Positions 63,478 to 64,000 of a DNA stretch of 64,000 bases are shown here, in pieces. The translations under genes and the position numbers were made by a program. Below the pieces are notes generated by a model. That model was given only the letters and a program-made list of their open reading frames with translations. It was not told the origin of the DNA and made no database searches. Within the stretch, counting starts at the first letter, position 1. Each line of letters starts with the position of its first letter. The DNA comes from CBDBKL01 sp965206675 (GTDB lineage Bacteria > Bdellovibrionota > Bdellovibrionia > Bdellovibrionales > JAKFYE01): contig CBDBKL010000008.1 in NCBI GenBank assembly GCA_965206675.1, forward strand, positions 372,001 to 436,000. Direction: 5' to 3'.

Positions 63478-64000
63478 AATATATCCTTTTGATTGTCCCC
63501 ATATTACTTTTTAGCAATTGCTCTATAATACCTCAGCGCGATCAGCCCCAAGAGGCAGAGCAAAGCGAAATTAAGGAGTTTACTCGGGCACAAAACTTAT
63601 ACAAATCAGGAAAAATAAAACAACCGATTCAAATCCTTAAGAACATCGTACGACAACGTCCTTCATCTGCTATTGCAGACAATGCTCTTTTACTTCTTGG
63701 GGATATTTTTATGTCTCGTAAAGAATACTCTTCAGCTTTTAATGCCTATAAAAAAATCTACTCTGGCTCCACTTTTAGTCCCCTAGATAATAAAGCGAAA
63801 ATTAAAGCGGCAAGATGTTTAATTCTCTTACAAAAAAGCAAAGAGGGTTTACGCCTATTAGAATCTGTAGCGCGCAGTAAAACAGCAACAAAAAAAGAAA
63901 AAAGCCTTTCTTATAATACACAGTTAAAAATTTTTAAAAAGGCAGACAATCCTATAGGAGAGCTTCAAACCCTTATTAAACTTTATAATGATACACCTAG
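63474..64000 (+). CDS. Putative TPR lipoprotein, 3'-truncated by the window edge
   Basis: The ATG overlaps the dnaJ stop (ATGA), and the frame is open to the end of the window (175 residues). The signal (KYILLIVPILLFSNC) has a lipobox with Cys16. The mature part begins with a short linker and TPR-like helices (EIKEFTRAQNLYKSGKIKQPIQILKNIVRQRPS, then ADNALLLLGDIFMSRKEYSSAFNAYKKI). This resembles the N-terminal part of LpoA-type penicillin-binding-protein activators, but the diagnostic binding domain lies outside the window, so that is a guess. Confidence 0.65.
   Translation, partial: MKYILLIVPILLFSNCSIIPQRDQPQEAEQSEIKEFTRAQNLYKSGKIKQPIQILKNIVRQRPSSAIADNALLLLGDIFMSRKEYSSAFNAYKKIYSGSTFSPLDNKAKIKAARCLILLQKSKEGLRLLESVARSKTATKKEKSLSYNTQLKIFKKADNPIGELQTLIKLYNDTP

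Noticed and set aside
1..64000. CRISPR arrays, rRNA operons, prophage or integrase genes
   Set aside because: No regularly spaced short repeats, no rRNA-like sequence, and no recognisable integrase or phage structural genes were seen.

Overview
The window is an AT-rich stretch of a Gram-negative chromosome that reads almost entirely as protein-coding DNA. It carries envelope-biogenesis genes of a diderm bacterium: LolA and BamD homologues, TatA/B and TatC, RseP, MltG, and many exported proteins or lipoproteins. Gene order (rpsB-tsf-pyrH-frr-uppS-cdsA-rseP; rplU-rpmA-obgE-nadD-gpmI; M16 protease/hemW/grpE/dnaJ) and the mix of TPR, PilT and ankyrin proteins suggest a low-GC member of the Bdellovibrionota or former Deltaproteobacteria. 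That placement is inference from gene content and order; no rRNA or tRNA gene was seen.

Layout. 1-6 kb: the 3' end of gshA with a terminator, two unrecognised genes, a PLD-like protein, sufE, an Rpn-type nuclease remnant, and pepA. 6-11 kb: the proteolysis block clpP-clpX and lon, each preceded by a similar heat-shock-like promoter. 11-14 kb: a TPR/winged-helix regulator and two uncharacterised genes. 14-21 kb: a translation and envelope operon (rpsB, tsf, pyrH, frr, uppS, cdsA, rseP, tsaB) without dxr. 21-23.6 kb: a RodZ-like HTH protein, rluD and a doubly frameshifted pgeF. 23.6-27.6 kb: an accessory island with two inverted, exported amidoligase-family paralogues around a small exported protein, punctuated by palindromic mobile-like repeats. 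27.6-33 kb: mltG, a TPR/SH3 protein, a cNMP-binding protein, an AI-2E-type permease, bamD, a TPR protein and hpt. 33-41 kb: a minus-strand run rng-rplU-rpmA-obgE-nadD::rsfS-gpmI-comF-lolA. 41-47 kb: pilT, punA, an exported ankyrin protein, a Xre/RES toxin-antitoxin pair, asnS. 47-52.6 kb: propionyl-CoA catabolism (carboxylase beta, biotin carboxylase, BCCP, mutase catalytic subunit). 52.8-56 kb: three more exported ankyrin proteins. 56-64 kb: tatC/tatB, a conserved unknown, an M16 protease, hemW, grpE, a zinc-less dnaJ and the start of a TPR lipoprotein.

How it fits together. The core genes serve translation, protein quality control and envelope assembly. The pcc-mcm operon feeds propionyl-CoA to succinyl-CoA. 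hpt and punA suggest purine salvage. The accessory part is dominated by exported proteins with protein-interaction or protein-modifying folds (ankyrin repeats, amidoligase), which would suit a predatory or host-associated life; this is inference. The most unusual non-coding signal is a family of long palindromic elements (five copies), four of which end within about 3 bp of a stop codon.
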